Source: Lachnospiraceae bacterium
GTDB lineage: Bacteria; Bacillota; Clostridia; Lachnospirales; Lachnospiraceae
Direction: 5' to 3'
Assembly: GCA_017480565.1 (NCBI GenBank)
Contig: JAFVAL010000022.1
Coordinates: 1 to 54,399, forward strand
Length of the DNA: 54,399 nucleotides
The notes under the pieces were generated by a model. That model saw only the letters and a list, made by a program, of their open reading frames with translations, was not told the DNA's origin and made no database searches. The translations under genes were made by a program, and so were the position numbers. Positions 53,049 to 54,399 of the stretch are shown here, in pieces. Within the stretch, counting starts at the first letter, position 1. Every line of letters starts with the position of its first letter.

Positions 53049-54399
53049 TCAAAGCCTCTGCTCACCAAGCGCAGCGACCATCTCTTCCAGTTCCATCCAG
53101 CGTTCCATCCGCTCTTCCAGACGCGCATCCACATCGTTTTTCTTTGCCAGAAGTTCCGACAGTTTTGCGGAATTGGTTGCATTTTCTTCCATCTCGGCTT
53201 CTAACGCGGCAGATTCTTCCTCCAGACTGGCGATGACGTCTTGAATCGTGTCGTACTCACGCTGGTCTTTATAGCTTAACTTCGCCTTCTTCGCATGTGT
53301 TCTCGGCTGGGAGGGCTTTTCTTTCGCAGGCTCTCGCTCCTTCTCTGTCGCAACCGGATGCCGCAGACGATAGTCCGTAAAGCCGCCTTCATTCTGCTGG
53401 ATCACGCCATTTCCCTCAAAAGAAAACAGCCGGCTGCAGACGCGGTCCAGGAAATACCTATCGTGCGAGACTGAAATCACGATCCCAGTAAAACCATCCA
53501 GATAGTCTTCCAGAATCTGCAGTGTCTGAATGTCCAAGTCGTTGGTCGGCTCGTCCAGGATCAGTACATTGGGCGATTCCATCAAGACTTTTAACAGGTA
53601 CAGACGACGCTTCTCCCCGCCGGAGAGTTTTTCGATCCGTGCATACTGCATCGTCTTGTCAAATAAAAACCGTTCGCACATCGCAGACGCAGTCACAATT
53701 CCGTCCCCGGTGCGCACATATTCTGCGGTGTCGCGGATGTAATCGATGACGCGCTCGCTCTCGTCGAGGGCTTCATTTTCCTGCGAAAAATAGCCGATCT
53801 GCACCGTCTGTCCGGTCTCGACCATGCCGGTGTCTGCCTCTTCGAGCCCTTGTAGGATGCGCACCAGCGTGGTCTTTCCGCAGCCGTTCGGGCCGAGAAT
53901 GCCGATCCGGTCATCTTTCAGGAAAATGTACGAAAAGTCCTTAAAAAGCACCTTTTCACCGAAGCGTTTGCTAAGGCCTTCCACCTCGATCGTCTTGCCG
54001 CCAAGTCTTGTCACCGCGGAGCCAATCTCCACCGATTTTTCCGTAACGGGCCGCTCGCGGTCTCGCAGTGCTTCAAAGCGCTGAATGTGTGCTTTTTGCT
54101 TGGTCGAACGTGCCCTTGCCCCGCGCATCATCCACTCCAGATCCTTCAGATACAAGGCTCTCTTTTTGCGCTCCGTAGCGATCGCCATCTCTTCGCGCTC
54201 CGCCTTCGCCTGCAGATACCCGGTGTAATTGGTCTGATACCGGTAGATCTTGCCACGGTTTAGTTCAAAGATCTTGTTGGTCACACGATCCAGAAAATAA
54301 CGGTCATGCGTTACCAAAACGATTGCGCCCTGATAGCTTCGCAAATGTTCTTCCAGCCACTCCACCATCTCACTGTCCAGATGGTTGGTCGGCTCATCA
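53049..54399 (-). CDS. ABC-F family ATPase (Uup type), N-terminus outside the window
   Basis: The visible 449 residues start in the Walker B region of the first ATPase domain (DEPTNHLDSEMVEWLE). They continue through the linker with KDLEWMMRGARARSTKQKAH and the complete second domain (Walker A GPNGCGKTT, signature LSGGEKRRL, DEPTNDLD). The end is a coiled-coil domain typical of Uup. ABC-F proteins act on ribosomes rather than in membranes. The frame runs through the right edge, so the gene is partial. It is followed 18 bases later by hisA. Confidence 0.92.
   Translation of the reverse strand, partial: DEPTNHLDSEMVEWLEEHLRSYQGAIVLVTHDRYFLDRVTNKIFELNRGKIYRYQTNYTGYLQAKAEREEMAIATERKKRALYLKDLEWMMRGARARSTKQKAHIQRFEALRDRERPVTEKSVEIGSAVTRLGGKTIEVEGLSKRFGEKVLFKDFSYIFLKDDRIGILGPNGCGKTTLVRILQGLEEADTGMVETGQTVQIGYFSQENEALDESERVIDYIRDTAEYVRTGDGIVTASAMCERFLFDKTMQYARIEKLSGGEKRRLYLLKVLMESPNVLILDEPTNDLDIQTLQILEDYLDGFTGIVISVSHDRYFLDRVCSRLFSFEGNGVIQQNEGGFTDYRLRHPVATEKEREPAKEKPSQPRTHAKKAKLSYKDQREYDTIQDVIASLEEESAALEAEMEENATNSAKLSELLAKKNDVDARLEERMERWMELEEMVAALGEQRL

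Overview
The window looks like a chromosomal segment of an anaerobic gut or rumen Clostridia, most probably a Lachnospiraceae. The reasons are the block ispF - GNAT - cysS - mrnC - rlmB - sigH (a Firmicutes arrangement), a DUF1292 protein, secreted wall hydrolases with long runs of SH3b repeats, glutaminyl-tRNA synthetase, an eukaryote-type HisA, and glycan loci built from GPH transporters and intracellular glycosidases. The genus cannot be fixed from sequence reading alone. Most genes lie on the minus strand.

Layout. 1-2.6 kb: end of a GPH sugar transporter and a GH2 glycosidase. 2.8-3.25 kb: a scar made of a truncated reading frame and the decayed end of an IS1182-type transposase. 3.3-5.9 kb: a secreted SH3b/SleB-type hydrolase, six exact-period 64-bp tandem repeats, tRNA-Thr, and a cluster of very tight hairpin repeats. 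5.9-11.5 kb: a rhamnoside module (GH78 enzyme, GPH transporter, divergent AraC regulator). 11.5-16.5 kb: sigH, rlmB, mrnC, cysS, an acetyltransferase, ispF, and tRNA-Val/tRNA-Met. 16.6-29 kb: lipid kinase, TetR regulator, ECF S component, two aminotransferases, a divergent ClpX, HtrA protease, LCP ligase, DMT exporter, a nuclease-helicase fusion and DUF1292. 29-36.3 kb: a five-SH3 glucosaminidase, MATE exporter, TPR protein, amidase and nucleoside hydrolase. 36.4-39.7 kb: guaB with an attenuator-like leader, and glnS. 39.9-51.4 kb: a starch/maltodextrin region with malQ, ABC importer (malE, malF, malG, msmK), a lipoprotein alpha-amylase and two unknown membrane proteins. 51.45-52.2 kb: a gene-free, intensely folded inverted-repeat region. 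52.2 kb to the end: hisA and an ABC-F ATPase cut by the window edge.

How the genes work together. The maltodextrin genes form a coherent chain. A cell-surface amylase cuts starch, a binding protein carrying an extra carbohydrate-binding-like domain captures the products, MalF/MalG/MsmK import them, and MalQ rearranges the glucans inside. The rhamnosidase and GH2 loci each pair a GPH symporter with a cytoplasmic glycosidase. Both enzymes end in a similar helical tail.

Best candidates for undescribed biology. First is the 51447-52215 region, whose nested arms close like a multi-branch junction: either a large structured RNA or a non-autonomous mobile element. Second is the 42476-42825 array, where two short motifs alternate about every 31.5 bp. 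Third are families of triloop mini-hairpins and a post-terminator element. Fourth is a strong excess of the heptamer GCAAATG on both strands.
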